This document shows positions 1 through 9,178 of a stretch of 64,000 nucleotides of DNA, piece after piece (position 1 is the stretch's first letter; every line of letters starts with the position of its first letter). The position numbers and the translations under genes are program-made. This DNA is from Paenibacillus sp. XY044 (lineage in GTDB: Bacteria > Bacillota > Bacilli > Paenibacillales > Paenibacillaceae). Below the pieces are notes generated by a model, which ran no database searches, was not told the origin of the DNA, and was given only the letters and a program-made list of their open reading frames with translations. The DNA lies in contig NZ_NQMO01000009.1 of assembly GCF_002257645.1 (NCBI RefSeq), positions 186,001 through 250,000 of the forward strand, given 5' to 3'.

Positions 1-104
1 GGGATTGCCATAAAAGCAGCAACGAGACCGATCATCAAGAACAAAACGATATCGACGGCCCATGAGCGGTTTATCCGTTTTTTAATGACCTTGTTCATGA
101 TCAT
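1..104 (-). CDS. carbohydrate ABC transporter permease, MalG-type (5' part only)
   Basis: Reading leftward from an ATG at 104 (a second ATG lies two codons in), the frame is open to the window edge. It begins MIMNKVIKKRINRSWAVD and then enters a hydrophobic helix. A basic head followed by a first membrane helix is usual for the second permease of a sugar importer. It starts 5 bp after the stop of the MalF-type permease, which is the normal MalF-MalG order. Only about 34 residues are visible, so the family assignment rests mainly on context. Confidence 0.75.
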   Translation of the reverse strand, partial: MIMNKVIKKRINRSWAVDIVLFLMIGLVAAFMAI

Positions 105-109
105 GTCAG

Positions 110-1087
110 CTATTCACCCACTTTTCGAAGAAGCTTTTGCGTGATCATATTTGCTCCGAGCATGATCGCGAACAGAACGGTAGCTATCGCGGAAGCATAG
201 CCCATTTCAAAACGGACCGAGCCGTAATCGATCAGATGGGTTACAATCGTATGCCCCGCGTAATCCACGCTCGGGAAGCCCAGAAGATTAATGGAAATCT
301 CCGCAACCGCAAATGCCGAGGTGATCTGGATGACTGCGCCGAACATCAACTGCGGCCGCATGGCCGGCAGTGTAATAAACCAAAGTTCCTGCCACCGGTT
401 TCGAACGCCGTCGATTGACCCTGCCTCATACAGCGTCCGGTCCACATTTTGCAGCCCTGCAATAAATGACAGGAACGCCGTTCCCAGACTCAGCCACAGC
501 TGAACAATCATGAGAATCCCCAGCATGTAGTTCGTATCCTGAAGCCACTGAATCGGTTCGAGAATGAACCCCCATTTCATCAGAAACGCATTCATAAATC
601 CGTAGGTATCGCTGGAAAATAGCGTTTGCCAGATGAGATAGGTGTTGCCTGCAATCGAAGGCGCGTACAAAATCAGCGTTAATAGCGCCCTAAGCTTCGG
701 GGGAAGCTCATTGATCAGCCATGCGAAAAAGAAACAGGCTGCATAGCTGACGGGTCCTGTAATGAATGCAAACAGGAATGTATTTTTGAGGGCAATCAAA
801 AATACATCGTCCTGCACGAACAGCTTGGCGTAATTCTGCCACCCTACCCAGCTTGGCGGCTCCAGCATATTAAAACTGGAAAAGCTGAGAACGAAGGACA
901 TGATTACGGGAAGAACCGTAAACGTAACGAAGATGAGAAAAAATGGCGCCAAAAGCACATAGGCATGCTTATGTTTTTTTATTTCCGACGCCAAGTTCAC
1001 CAGTTTGCCGCGTAAGACTATGATGGGAATCACCTCAGTTCTCGTACGGAAGCTTGAACTCTTTCCGTTTGCTCGTAATTTCTTCAT
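110..1087 (-). CDS. carbohydrate ABC transporter permease, MalF-type
   Basis: Inner-membrane permease subunit of a sugar importer. Six hydrophobic helices follow the KKHKHAYVLLAPFF entry, and the cytoplasmic EAA loop (YEAGSIDGVRNRWQELWFITLP) that docks the ATPase is present. The start is uncertain. The ATG at 1087 has no SD and would overlap the upstream gene by 53 nt. A strong SD-like GAGGTGA sits right at the upstream stop (about 1030-1036), but ATC ATA GTC follows it rather than a normal start codon, and the next GTG is too far away. The family is clear, but the first 35 or so residues may not be translated. It is co-transcribed with the binding protein upstream and a MalG-type permease downstream. 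No ATPase gene is in the window, so a shared MsmX-like ATPase is likely. Confidence 0.88.
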   Translation of the reverse strand: MKKLRANGKSSSFRTRTEVIPIIVLRGKLVNLASEIKKHKHAYVLLAPFFLIFVTFTVLPVIMSFVLSFSSFNMLEPPSWVGWQNYAKLFVQDDVFLIALKNTFLFAFITGPVSYAACFFFAWLINELPPKLRALLTLILYAPSIAGNTYLIWQTLFSSDTYGFMNAFLMKWGFILEPIQWLQDTNYMLGILMIVQLWLSLGTAFLSFIAGLQNVDRTLYEAGSIDGVRNRWQELWFITLPAMRPQLMFGAVIQITSAFAVAEISINLLGFPSVDYAGHTIVTHLIDYGSVRFEMGYASAIATVLFAIMLGANMITQKLLRKVGE

Positions 1088-3971
1088 TGATGTACCGTGT
1101 GTAATACTCTATCGTTTCGCGCGGATCCTCACCCTGAACGACCACGGCCCGGAACGCATTATCCAAGTTGCGCCCCGTCAAATACCCGCCGGGGACTTCG
1201 GGAATGCCTTGTACCCATTGCATCTGCCCTGCCAGCTTCTGAAAATCTTTCGTCTGCCACGGAAGTTGGGCCAAAGCGTCCATGTTTGCCGTAGGGTAGC
1301 GTGCAGATGACCCCAGGCGGACTTCCATTTCCCTGCCGTAGGTAGCCTGTGTATCTTGGCTCGTCCACCATTTCATGAATTCCCAGGCGGCATCCTTATC
1401 CTTCGTATGTTGGAACATGACCGTTCCTACACCGCTGCCACCCACTTCGCGGCGAATCGTTCCATCCTGCATCTTCACGCCCGGAACCGAAGTGAAACTC
1501 CACAAGCCCTTAATTTCCGGCGCAAATACGCTCAGCTTGTTGAACATCGTATAATCGATGATGCCGATGGGCATCTCGCCGGTCCGAAACCGGTTGGAGA
1601 AGTCAAGCTGTATCGGCAGCTTATAGTTGACGTACAGGTCCGTCCATCTCTTGAATTCCCGGATTGCCGTCTCGGTGTCCAAAGCGCTTGCCTTGCCGCC
1701 GTCCTTGTAGAGCTGTCCGTCATGCTGGTACAGGAACATCGTATACGCCCGGCTAATATCGGAAGTCGTCGAATCGTTGCCATTCGTATCCAGCGACTTT
1801 TGCGGAAGACCAAATTCCAGATTATGCTTCTGCAGTGCCGGAATCATCTCGAATACCTCATCCCACGTCTGCGGAACTTTAAGCTTCAACTCGTCCTCAA
1901 TGATATCTTTGCGGTAGAACAGAACCGGAAACGTCTGTGTTTCGGGAAGGGCATAGTAGCCATCATTATATTCATATGGAACCATGGCGCTCTCATTAAA
2001 GCGCTGCACGACTTGGCTGAAGTCCGGGAAGACGCTCAAATCCTGCAGTGCGCCCCTGCTTGCGTAGTTGACCGGCAGCGTGCCGTCCACCTGCAGGGCA
2101 ACATCCGGACCCTCACCCGTCAGCGTGGAAGGGAGCAGAATATCCTGAGACACCAGCCGCAAATTGACTTTAATACCGGTCTGCGGTGTGAACTTATCGT
2201 TGATCAGCCGTTTGATGACCTGTGCTTGGTCACGGGCGGGCGTCATCCAGACCGTAATTTCCCGGGTTCCGGCCTTCTCACTGTCATAACTGTCATAGTT
2301 CTCATAAAAAGAAGCGGCGAATGAAGCTACGCCGGCTTCAAGCTTGCGCCAGCTGCCCGCTTCCGCTGCAGGGAGCTTCACGTCCGGGGATGATACGGTT
2401 AAAAAGTCAATGGCAAGCGGCTGTTCGTTCATGCCGAGCAGCCATGTACCCAGTCCGCCTACATTGCTCTTGAATTGATCGAGGCGGGATGGAACGGTAT
2501 CCGGCCTGTCGGCCATATCCTGCAGCTGATAAGCAAGTGTGTTCAGCATGGCAGAGTTTTCGGTTCTTTTCCCTCCGGGGCCTTCGATGATACCGGCAAT
2601 CTCGTACAACAGGCTGCTCTGTTTGCGAAATACTTCTACCATTTCCGGAATGCGCTGCTCGAGATTATAATCGCGGTAGGTATCGGGAACGGTTCCCGTA
2701 AAGCTGATGATCTGGCGGTACATCGCATTCAATTCCAAAATGCTTGATTGAACCTGCCGAATAATGGGTGCAAGATCGCCGAGCGTAGCCTCTAATTTCA
2801 CCCGGTGCTTGCCTTTCGTAAGATAAAACATATACGGATGCTCATGATCTTTGCCCAGCACTTTCATCTGCCACGAACTGTCATAACCAAATCCGATCCG
2901 CTTCGCTTCTTTGAAAGGGATCTCGTCATCGATATAAAGGGTGCGGATCACCGACATGCCGTTCAGATAATTTTGCCGGCTCTTGATGGCAATCTGGTAC
3001 AGCCCATCTTCAGGCACATCGACTTCCCATTCGATCCATTGTCCAGGTAACTTCCATGCCGCGCCACCGATCGCATTATTGCGAAGTTTAGTTACGCTGA
3101 ACGGTTCAATGGCCGGATTGGACCGGTCGTTATAAGGAAGCAGGGTAGGTGAAGATTTGGCTGCAGCGGCTTCACCTTGAACCTTCACCATGACATCCTT
3201 GGCTGGTTTGTAACCTTTTTGCTCATGAAGATTCGCCAAGTCGTCATAGTCCATCGCTTCGGGTGGGTTCGTCAGCTTGATTTCATCTATCACCAGAGGC
3301 TCTTTGACCGAAGTTAAGGAAAGCACATGCTTTCCCTTGGAGAAATAAAAAAGGTACGGATCCTCGTAGTAACCCGTGGCGTCTTTTAGCAGCGATTCCT
3401 GCCACTGGGGAACTTCGACTTGAACAGGAGTGAGATCGTTTCCAGAACCGTCACGGTCAAACTCATTTTTTTCGTTTTTCCATACCCTTGAAAACACCAG
3501 GCTTTTCGACTCGGCAAAAGGATAACTGCCGTCGATCTTCAATTCCCTTTCAACATCCGAATCTTTGCCTTTCACGGTGAAATATCTTAACGCGATGTTG
3601 TAGAGGCCGTCCTGGTCGACTTGAAGCTCCCATTCAACGGTTCCGGAATCACCGGTTTGGATTACTTTTCCCGTTGTCCCTTCAAAGGGGTCCAGGACTG
3701 TAATGTTCATCCCCTGTACTTTGCTGTAATTTTCCGCCTTAACCATGACTTCTGTCTCCGGACGTTTGGCATCCTTATGTTTCGCCAGGTAACCGTCATA
3801 ACTGCCTTCTTGATAGCTGGTCGCCGCGATATTTATCAGCCGGCTGCTGTCCAGAAGACGGTCCGCAGACACAGAAATGTCCGTGCGATCGCCAAGGAGC
3901 GATGCAGCAGCGTACACAACGACCGATAAAGCCGCAAGGATGATGACCACTTTCAAATAGGATCGCCGCAT
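1035..3971 (-). CDS. large extracellular solute-binding protein with tandem carbohydrate-binding-like modules
   Basis: 978 residues, about twice the size of an ordinary sugar-binding protein. Residues 8-24 form one hydrophobic helix with no lipobox cysteine, so the protein is probably held by a signal anchor. Two beta-rich modules follow (about 75-235 and 260-405). Each has the pattern VEWELQVDQDGLYNIALRY / IEWEVDVPEDGLYQIAIKS and ends in a YLFYFSKGKHVLSL-like strand, as in CBM6/35-type folds. A helical linker (about 410-540) leads into a classic family-1 binding domain from about residue 570 (ITVWMTPARDQAQVIKRLI) to the end. A strong SD (GGAGGAGGG) precedes the ATG. It lies between a lipoprotein binding protein and two permeases, so the importer may have two binding proteins. 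The CBM assignment is by pattern only. Confidence 0.88.
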   Translation of the reverse strand: MRRSYLKVVIILAALSVVVYAAASLLGDRTDISVSADRLLDSSRLINIAATSYQEGSYDGYLAKHKDAKRPETEVMVKAENYSKVQGMNITVLDPFEGTTGKVIQTGDSGTVEWELQVDQDGLYNIALRYFTVKGKDSDVERELKIDGSYPFAESKSLVFSRVWKNEKNEFDRDGSGNDLTPVQVEVPQWQESLLKDATGYYEDPYLFYFSKGKHVLSLTSVKEPLVIDEIKLTNPPEAMDYDDLANLHEQKGYKPAKDVMVKVQGEAAAAKSSPTLLPYNDRSNPAIEPFSVTKLRNNAIGGAAWKLPGQWIEWEVDVPEDGLYQIAIKSRQNYLNGMSVIRTLYIDDEIPFKEAKRIGFGYDSSWQMKVLGKDHEHPYMFYLTKGKHRVKLEATLGDLAPIIRQVQSSILELNAMYRQIISFTGTVPDTYRDYNLEQRIPEMVEVFRKQSSLLYEIAGIIEGPGGKRTENSAMLNTLAYQLQDMADRPDTVPSRLDQFKSNVGGLGTWLLGMNEQPLAIDFLTVSSPDVKLPAAEAGSWRKLEAGVASFAASFYENYDSYDSEKAGTREITVWMTPARDQAQVIKRLINDKFTPQTGIKVNLRLVSQDILLPSTLTGEGPDVALQVDGTLPVNYASRGALQDLSVFPDFSQVVQRFNESAMVPYEYNDGYYALPETQTFPVLFYRKDIIEDELKLKVPQTWDEVFEMIPALQKHNLEFGLPQKSLDTNGNDSTTSDISRAYTMFLYQHDGQLYKDGGKASALDTETAIREFKRWTDLYVNYKLPIQLDFSNRFRTGEMPIGIIDYTMFNKLSVFAPEIKGLWSFTSVPGVKMQDGTIRREVGGSGVGTVMFQHTKDKDAAWEFMKWWTSQDTQATYGREMEVRLGSSARYPTANMDALAQLPWQTKDFQKLAGQMQWVQGIPEVPGGYLTGRNLDNAFRAVVVQGEDPRETIEYYTRYINEEITSKRKEFKLPYEN

Positions 3972-4078
3972 GAAACCCTCCTCCTCCTGAAAATACCCCT
4001 AAATTCTCACTTTCGTTTGGACAAACACTAAGCCGAATTTAGGGGTAACGTATCAAGAGTAATTGATGTTGACAGCGC

Positions 4079-5488
4079 TTATTTCGTTTCGCTCATCAGC
4101 TTGCTGATGCCAGCTTCAAACGGATTTTTGATTTTCTCAACGGCTGTAGCCGGAGCCACTTTACGTTCCGTAATGTCATTCACAGCGTCTTCAAACAGCT
4201 TTCCGGAATCCGGAACGGCATAATATCCACCCATGTAGCTAATGTTGTCATACATTTGCGTACGTGTATCGACCAACTCAGGGGTTGGATAGTTCGTTTG
4301 CCAGCTTTGCACGGAGAACTCCTTATCCTTCTGGCCAAGACTGATGTCGCTAAGAATATGAGCCGTCGCTTCGGCGTTTTTCGAATATTTAGAAATCATG
4401 TACATATTGCCGTAAGCCGTAAACGAAGTGTATTTATCCGCTTTGGGTCCCTTCGGGAAAAAGACGTAGCCGAGTTCTTTATCCTTCATGTTGTCTTTCA
4501 GTCCGCTGAACTCCCAGCTAAAGCCGGCATACATCACGCCTTTCCCGGCGACAAACTCCTTGCTGGCGTCCTCAGGAACCGGCTGCATGATGGACTTATC
4601 GACATTGTACAAATCCGAGAGGAACTGTAGTCCGGAGACAGCGTTTTCCTGGTCCATCGTAAATTTCATCTGACCATCGACGGTGTCAGCTACCGTTCCT
4701 TTGTTCGTGTAAATGAATTGCTTCGCGAGCATTTGCGTTTTTTCATAAGCGCCTGTCATGCCGTATACATCGGTTTTTCCATCTCCGTTTGTATCTTTCG
4801 TCGCTTTTTTCATCAGTTCACGGAATTTATCCCATGTCCATTCGCCGGATTGCTGCAAAGTATAGGGATCTTCCAGGCCCATCTGCTCGACCAGCGTTTT
4901 GTTATAAAAAATTCCGTAAGGAGAAGGCGGTGCGTCAATAAAACCGTATTGCTTACCGTTGTAGCTTCCTCCATCCTTCATCCAGGCAATATATTTATCA
5001 TCACTCATATCCAACCATTGATCGATCGGAGTAATAAACCCTTTATTCACGAGCTGCGGGAACGCCCAAAACAATTCGAGTACGACGGCATCTGCAAAGG
5101 GTTCCCCGGCCAGCGATGTCGTTGTAAAGTTCTCAACATATTTGCCGTAATCACCGAATTTCACGTATTCAATTTTGCAGTTATATTTTTTCTCTGCTTC
5201 TTCAATCAGCTTGATAAGCTCCTCGGTTCCGGGAGTTCTGTCTTTCTCTGCTACCGTTCTTGGGTCCGCTCCATCCCACCACACGCCAAGCTTGACCGTT
5301 TGGCCTTTCAGATCATATGTAGGTTCAGGGGTTGGGGTTTCAGAAGCCGTCTCCGTTGTGGTTGACGGCTTGGCTTCCTCTTGCTTTACCTCTTGGCTGG
5401 AAGTGGTGCCGGGACTGTTGTTGGTGCTGCAGCCCACAACAAACACCCCAATAATCATTATAGTTATCAGCAATTTAAGCGCTTTCAT
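4079..5488 (-). CDS. sugar ABC transporter substrate-binding lipoprotein
   Basis: 469 residues. A signal peptide ends in the lipobox VVGC (Cys20), so it is a membrane-tethered lipoprotein outside the cell. A Ser/Thr/Pro/Glu-rich linker follows, then a family-1 solute-binding domain (LKGQTVKLGVWWDGADPRTV onward). It includes a calcium-loop-like DTNGDGKTDVYG segment seen in many such proteins. The SD GGAGG sits just before the ATG. It is the first gene of the second importer; the 978-residue protein follows after 107 bp. The first codons contain a near match to a CcpA site (TGAAAGCGCTTAAA, 5474-5487), which may be coincidence because it encodes MKALK. Confidence 0.92.
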   Translation of the reverse strand: MKALKLLITIMIIGVFVVGCSTNNSPGTTSSQEVKQEEAKPSTTTETASETPTPEPTYDLKGQTVKLGVWWDGADPRTVAEKDRTPGTEELIKLIEEAEKKYNCKIEYVKFGDYGKYVENFTTTSLAGEPFADAVVLELFWAFPQLVNKGFITPIDQWLDMSDDKYIAWMKDGGSYNGKQYGFIDAPPSPYGIFYNKTLVEQMGLEDPYTLQQSGEWTWDKFRELMKKATKDTNGDGKTDVYGMTGAYEKTQMLAKQFIYTNKGTVADTVDGQMKFTMDQENAVSGLQFLSDLYNVDKSIMQPVPEDASKEFVAGKGVMYAGFSWEFSGLKDNMKDKELGYVFFPKGPKADKYTSFTAYGNMYMISKYSKNAEATAHILSDISLGQKDKEFSVQSWQTNYPTPELVDTRTQMYDNISYMGGYYAVPDSGKLFEDAVNDITERKVAPATAVEKIKNPFEAGISKLMSETK

Positions 5489-6057
5489 TTTATTCCTCCG
5501 TCCAAAATGATTTGTGCTTGCATTGAATTTCTATAATGTTCTCATAGGGTTAGACTTAGGTGAGATGGATTGAAATATTCGGTGATGAAAGTTAAGACCA
5601 TCTTTATAGAATGAACTAAAGAAATGAACGTTATAGGCCGTATTTGGGCCGTTATAGCAGGAAGTTCAATGCAAAACTTTAGTTCAATCTATCTAGGTGT
5701 GAGGGAAGGTTGAAAGTGAATAAAAGTTTCGTTACGTAGTTAGATCGAATACCATTTCAGCTGGTAAGTTATGAGGGTATAAATACGATGGAAAAATGGC
5801 AGATAAAAAACTGCCGATGTAGAACTAGATCGATGAACCTCCCTTCACTTAAAGTCATTCCTGCGCAAGCCGAACAAATGATCTTGCCAAATTCAATGGA
5901 ATTCATTAAATATGATATACCTTTATTGGTGAAAAACAAAGATTATAACCAAAGTGCATATACCATATTCGGATTCCTTGAGTGAATTATAATTAAAATG
6001 CCTCATTTTGTAAATATTAGATATACCATATTTTTTAATTCATCAGTAAAAAACCAA
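5489..6057. other. gene-poor spacer with promoter region and R3 element
   Basis: About 570 bp without a convincing gene. It must hold the promoter of the second importer, but no clean -35/-10 pair was found (CATTATAGA at about 5530 on the minus strand is the best -10 candidate). The R3 palindromic element lies at 5607-5692. The rest (5700-6057) is AT-rich with only a 65-codon open frame that has no SD and no protein-like character. Confidence 0.5.
5607..5692. repeat. R3 palindromic element, copy 1
   Basis: An 86-bp element with 15-bp inverted ends, TAGAATGAACTAAAG and CTTTAGTTCAATCTA (one mismatch). Inside is a second dyad, GGCCG-tattt-GGGCC. A second copy with the same ends and the same inner dyad lies at 18179-18263. 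No coding potential. It resembles a MITE-sized or RNA-hairpin repeat; I do not know a named family for it. Confidence 0.75.
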
Positions 6058-6090
6058 TAAAAATAGCTGTCGGGCACGAGCTCGACAGCC
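6058..6090 (-). terminator. rho-independent terminator of the sulfatase gene
   Basis: Arms GCTGTCG (6066-6072) and CGACAGC (6083-6089) form a stem followed on the minus strand by TATTTTTATT. It lies about 57 bp past the sulfatase stop and closes the first importer/sulfatase operon. Confidence 0.75.
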
Positions 6091-6146
6091 TGAACACATC
6101 ATCATTCATCAGTAGAATTCATCCAGTCGTTTTTTCGCAACCCCCA

Positions 6147-7499
6147 TCACACTTTGATTCGAAGCTCGCTGACCGACACGCGCCGCTGGCCGTCAGATCT
6201 CACTGGAGCGTTCTCAATCCGTGGCACTGTCTCGCCGGCTTCCGCCATGCGGCTAAGGAGACGGCCCCGGAGCTCATCGCTCACCTCGCGATAAGATGCC
6301 AAGCCTGCCAAATTGGTTAATTCATGCGGGTCGGCCTGCAAATCATATAAAAAGTCTTCGGTATAGCAATCTGCGGCGCCCCCATGAACCGCTTGCGGTT
6401 CCATCGCCCGTATGCTGTATTTCCAGCGTTGGGTGCGGATGGCGCGGCCCGTGTGAGATTCGCTGATTTGTACGAACACTTCCTGCGGCCACTCCTCCTT
6501 TTCTCCCTTAAGCAGTGAAAGGATGGAACGACCTTGCATATGTTCTGGAACCGGAATGCCTGCGGCATCGAGCAGCGTAGGAGGCAGATCGATTAAGCTC
6601 ACCAGTTCACGAATCTGTCCCCCGGATTCAAAACAATGCCCCGCTAGCGCCGTCGGTACCCGGATGGAGCTCTCATGGCAGGAGCGCTTGTATTCGCCAT
6701 TTCTCGTCTTAAAGTGGCAGCCGTGATCCGAAGTGAATAGAACGATCGTATTTTCGAGAAGATCCAGGCTCTTCAGTGTATCCATCAATCGGCCGAGCGC
6801 CTCATCCAGACGCTTGACCATTCCATAATAACCGCCTAGATGCTGGGCGGAAGAGCCGCCGAGCGCCGCTAAATCCGGCGGAGTCCACCGGCCGGCGTAT
6901 CTTTCCTCATATCCGTCCGGCGCCGGGTAGTTATCCGCATGGTTTTGATGGTGAGGTTCCAAAAACGATAAAAACAGAAAGAATGGTTCCCGCTGATGCG
7001 CATCAATGTAACGGATGGCCGCGTCCGTCTGTGCATCGACCCTGTAACCCGGAAGCTTGACTTCCCGGTTGTCATTGTCGTACAACACCGTATCGTATGC
7101 ATCGGAAGCGTATTCCAGAATGTTGGCTCCAAGCCAATATTCGTACCCCCCTCGTTCCTCCTGTGGAACCGGCTCCCGCGAAGCAAGATGCCACTTCCCG
7201 ATATAACCGGTGATATAGCCGGCTTCCCGGAAATAATGAGCTAATGTTTTCTTCTGCTCCGGTAGAGGGATTCCGTTTGTGAAGCAGCCGGTTGAGGTGG
7301 CATATTCACCGGTCTGCAGGCAAGATCGGGCCGGTCCGCAAACCGGCTGGCACGTAAACGAATGATAGACATGGGTCCATCGGGAAGCGAGCCGATCAAA
7401 GTTCGGCGTCAGCCCCAGCGGGTTGCCATGGGCACCCGTCGTGTCAAAGCGCTGCTGATCCGTAAAAAATACGATCACATTCGGCTGTGTTGCCGTCAT
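6147..7499 (-). CDS. sulfatase (alkaline-phosphatase superfamily, formylglycine type)
   Basis: 450 residues. The N-terminus PNVIVFFTDQQRFDTTGAHGN carries the metal-binding Asp and Gln (D14, Q15). The active-site signature CGPAR (Cys54 to Arg58) is the C-x-A/P-x-R motif in which Cys becomes formylglycine. A second metal site, LFTSDHGCHFKTRNGEYKR, lies in the C-terminal half. The family cleaves sulfate esters from glycans. There is no signal peptide, so the enzyme appears cytoplasmic and would act on imported sulfated oligosaccharides. No sulfatase-maturing enzyme is in the window. It is the last gene of the sialidase/importer operon. The substrate is not known. Confidence 0.93.
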   Translation of the reverse strand: MTATQPNVIVFFTDQQRFDTTGAHGNPLGLTPNFDRLASRWTHVYHSFTCQPVCGPARSCLQTGEYATSTGCFTNGIPLPEQKKTLAHYFREAGYITGYIGKWHLASREPVPQEERGGYEYWLGANILEYASDAYDTVLYDNDNREVKLPGYRVDAQTDAAIRYIDAHQREPFFLFLSFLEPHHQNHADNYPAPDGYEERYAGRWTPPDLAALGGSSAQHLGGYYGMVKRLDEALGRLMDTLKSLDLLENTIVLFTSDHGCHFKTRNGEYKRSCHESSIRVPTALAGHCFESGGQIRELVSLIDLPPTLLDAAGIPVPEHMQGRSILSLLKGEKEEWPQEVFVQISESHTGRAIRTQRWKYSIRAMEPQAVHGGAADCYTEDFLYDLQADPHELTNLAGLASYREVSDELRGRLLSRMAEAGETVPRIENAPVRSDGQRRVSVSELRIKV

Positions 7500-7585
7500 G
7501 AATAAACTCCTCCATTCCGATTAAAGCATAGAATACCCATCTTCATGATCAAACGAGCCACTGCAACCTACCATCGGCGGACGCG

Positions 7586-9139
7586 TCATTTGGATTCCGA
7601 TTGCAATTGCTTGTATAACTCATTGGCCTGCTTTTCGATTTCACTCCCGCCTTGATCATAATATTTTTGAATAAACTCATCGTATTTTTCGACGGGCCAG
7701 ATGCCTGTAATGATTTTGATCAAATACTCCTGGTACAGCTTTTGCTCCAGATCCGGGTAATCAATCTCGGCTTGGACGGTATTCCACATGGCATTTTTAA
7801 TCAAATTCTGGTTTACGCTCTCAATAGCGTTTCTGACCGGTTCTGCAGCCCAGCGGCGGTCTATGATATATATCATCCGGATCGGATTGGAGTACCCCCT
7901 TTTGTACAGCTCGGAATAAGGCGTAATCTGCTTAATGGAGTTGGTGGCCTGGTCGTAGGTAAAATCCTTCCCTTCCACACCGTACAGTAGCAGGTTAAAT
8001 CCACCACCCGCTTCGTCGTTCGCAATCCAGTCAAGGAACTGAAATAGCTTCGCAGGGTCTTGGGCTTTGGCAGATACTGCACGCAGTGGCGAAGAGCTTA
8101 AGCCGTTGACCTCAGGGTAGCCTTGCTTGCCTGACGGCCCTTTCGGGGCAGTCAGCATTTCGATTTTTGCATTCGGATTTGCTTTGAATATCGATTCTGC
8201 GACCGAGCTGCCGCTCTTATCCACGTAATACCCATCGCCAAACCATAATCCGATTTCCGAGTTGGTGATCTTTTCGTCCATTTGCTTGCTTTCCATGATC
8301 GGAAAATCTTTATCAATGAGGCCTTCTTTGTACCACTGCTGCAGAACAGCCAGCGCCTCCTTCATTTCAGGCAGGACCAGTCCCTTCTTGATCTGGCCGT
8401 CGACTTCGGTCCAGTACCCTGGAATAATGCCGAATGCACCAAATATCGCACCAAAATCAGTCGTTTTCGAAGCGCCTAATCCGGCGGTATCCTTCTTGCC
8501 ATCTTTGTCGGGATCCTGCGAAACGAATGCCTTCAGCACATCATGAAGCTCATCCAGCGTGGTCGGCTGTTTCAGGCCAAGAGCGTCGAGCCAATCCTGG
8601 CGAACGTCAAGGCCTCCAACCGTTGGGAAATTAAAAGATTCGGGCCGGGTGCCGTTCGGAATGGCGTAAATTTTCCCGTCAAATGTTACCTGCTTCCAAT
8701 ATGGTTCCGGAATCGCCTTCATTAGATGAGGAGCACTTTTTAAATAATCGTCGATCGGCTGAACCAAGCCTTGTTCGACAAACCGCGAGAGCGTTTTGGA
8801 ATCGATGTCAAAGTAATCGGGAAGCTCGCCCGATGTGGCCAGAAGATTCAGCTTGGTGTTGTAGTCGTCCCCGCTGGACAAGGACAGTTTATAGTCGAAC
8901 CCCGTGATGCCGGCTTTTTCAAGTCCCTTTAAAATTTCCTGCCTGCCCTCTCCCCCGTCGGCCGGGTACTCGGGAGTCGAAGAATTCCGCAAAAATTGAT
9001 AGGTAATGGTCTTCCCTTGGCCCGCCTTTGCATCAAGGGAACCCGATGGAGCAGCGCTTTCCCCTTTGCTGCAAGCCGTTATGGCGGAAGTCATCGTGAT
9101 CGCGCAAACCATGATGGATAACCGTTTTTTTATGCTCAT
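7586..9139 (-). CDS. substrate-binding lipoprotein of LplB/LplC-type importer
   Basis: 517 residues with signal peptide and lipobox ITAC (Cys23). The fold is the large cluster of oligosaccharide-binding proteins common in Paenibacillus (LipO-like), with a calcium-loop-like DPDKDGKKDTAGLG segment around residue 210. A conserved tail region (WAAEPVRNAIESVNQNLI) precedes the C-terminal helices. It follows the two permeases in the usual permease-permease-binding protein order. The ligand is not deducible; the neighbouring sialidase and sulfatase suggest a modified host or plant glycan. Confidence 0.92.
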   Translation of the reverse strand: MSIKKRLSIMVCAITMTSAITACSKGESAAPSGSLDAKAGQGKTITYQFLRNSSTPEYPADGGEGRQEILKGLEKAGITGFDYKLSLSSGDDYNTKLNLLATSGELPDYFDIDSKTLSRFVEQGLVQPIDDYLKSAPHLMKAIPEPYWKQVTFDGKIYAIPNGTRPESFNFPTVGGLDVRQDWLDALGLKQPTTLDELHDVLKAFVSQDPDKDGKKDTAGLGASKTTDFGAIFGAFGIIPGYWTEVDGQIKKGLVLPEMKEALAVLQQWYKEGLIDKDFPIMESKQMDEKITNSEIGLWFGDGYYVDKSGSSVAESIFKANPNAKIEMLTAPKGPSGKQGYPEVNGLSSSPLRAVSAKAQDPAKLFQFLDWIANDEAGGGFNLLLYGVEGKDFTYDQATNSIKQITPYSELYKRGYSNPIRMIYIIDRRWAAEPVRNAIESVNQNLIKNAMWNTVQAEIDYPDLEQKLYQEYLIKIITGIWPVEKYDEFIQKYYDQGGSEIEKQANELYKQLQSESK

Positions 9140-9178
9140 TGAATATTGCCCCCTTCAGTTTTTCGTTTCCATAGGTCA

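Noticed and set aside
1356..2324. Long plus-strand open frame (322 codons) over the large binding protein
   Set aside because: It lies antisense to a clearly coding gene, has no SD and gives a sequence without domain character.
5474..5487. Second cre-like site at the start of the 4079-5488 gene
   Set aside because: It lies in the coding start MKALK and misses part of the consensus; kept only as a remark.
5788..5985. 65-codon plus-strand frame in the spacer after the sulfatase operon
   Set aside because: No SD, no family resemblance, AT-rich random character.
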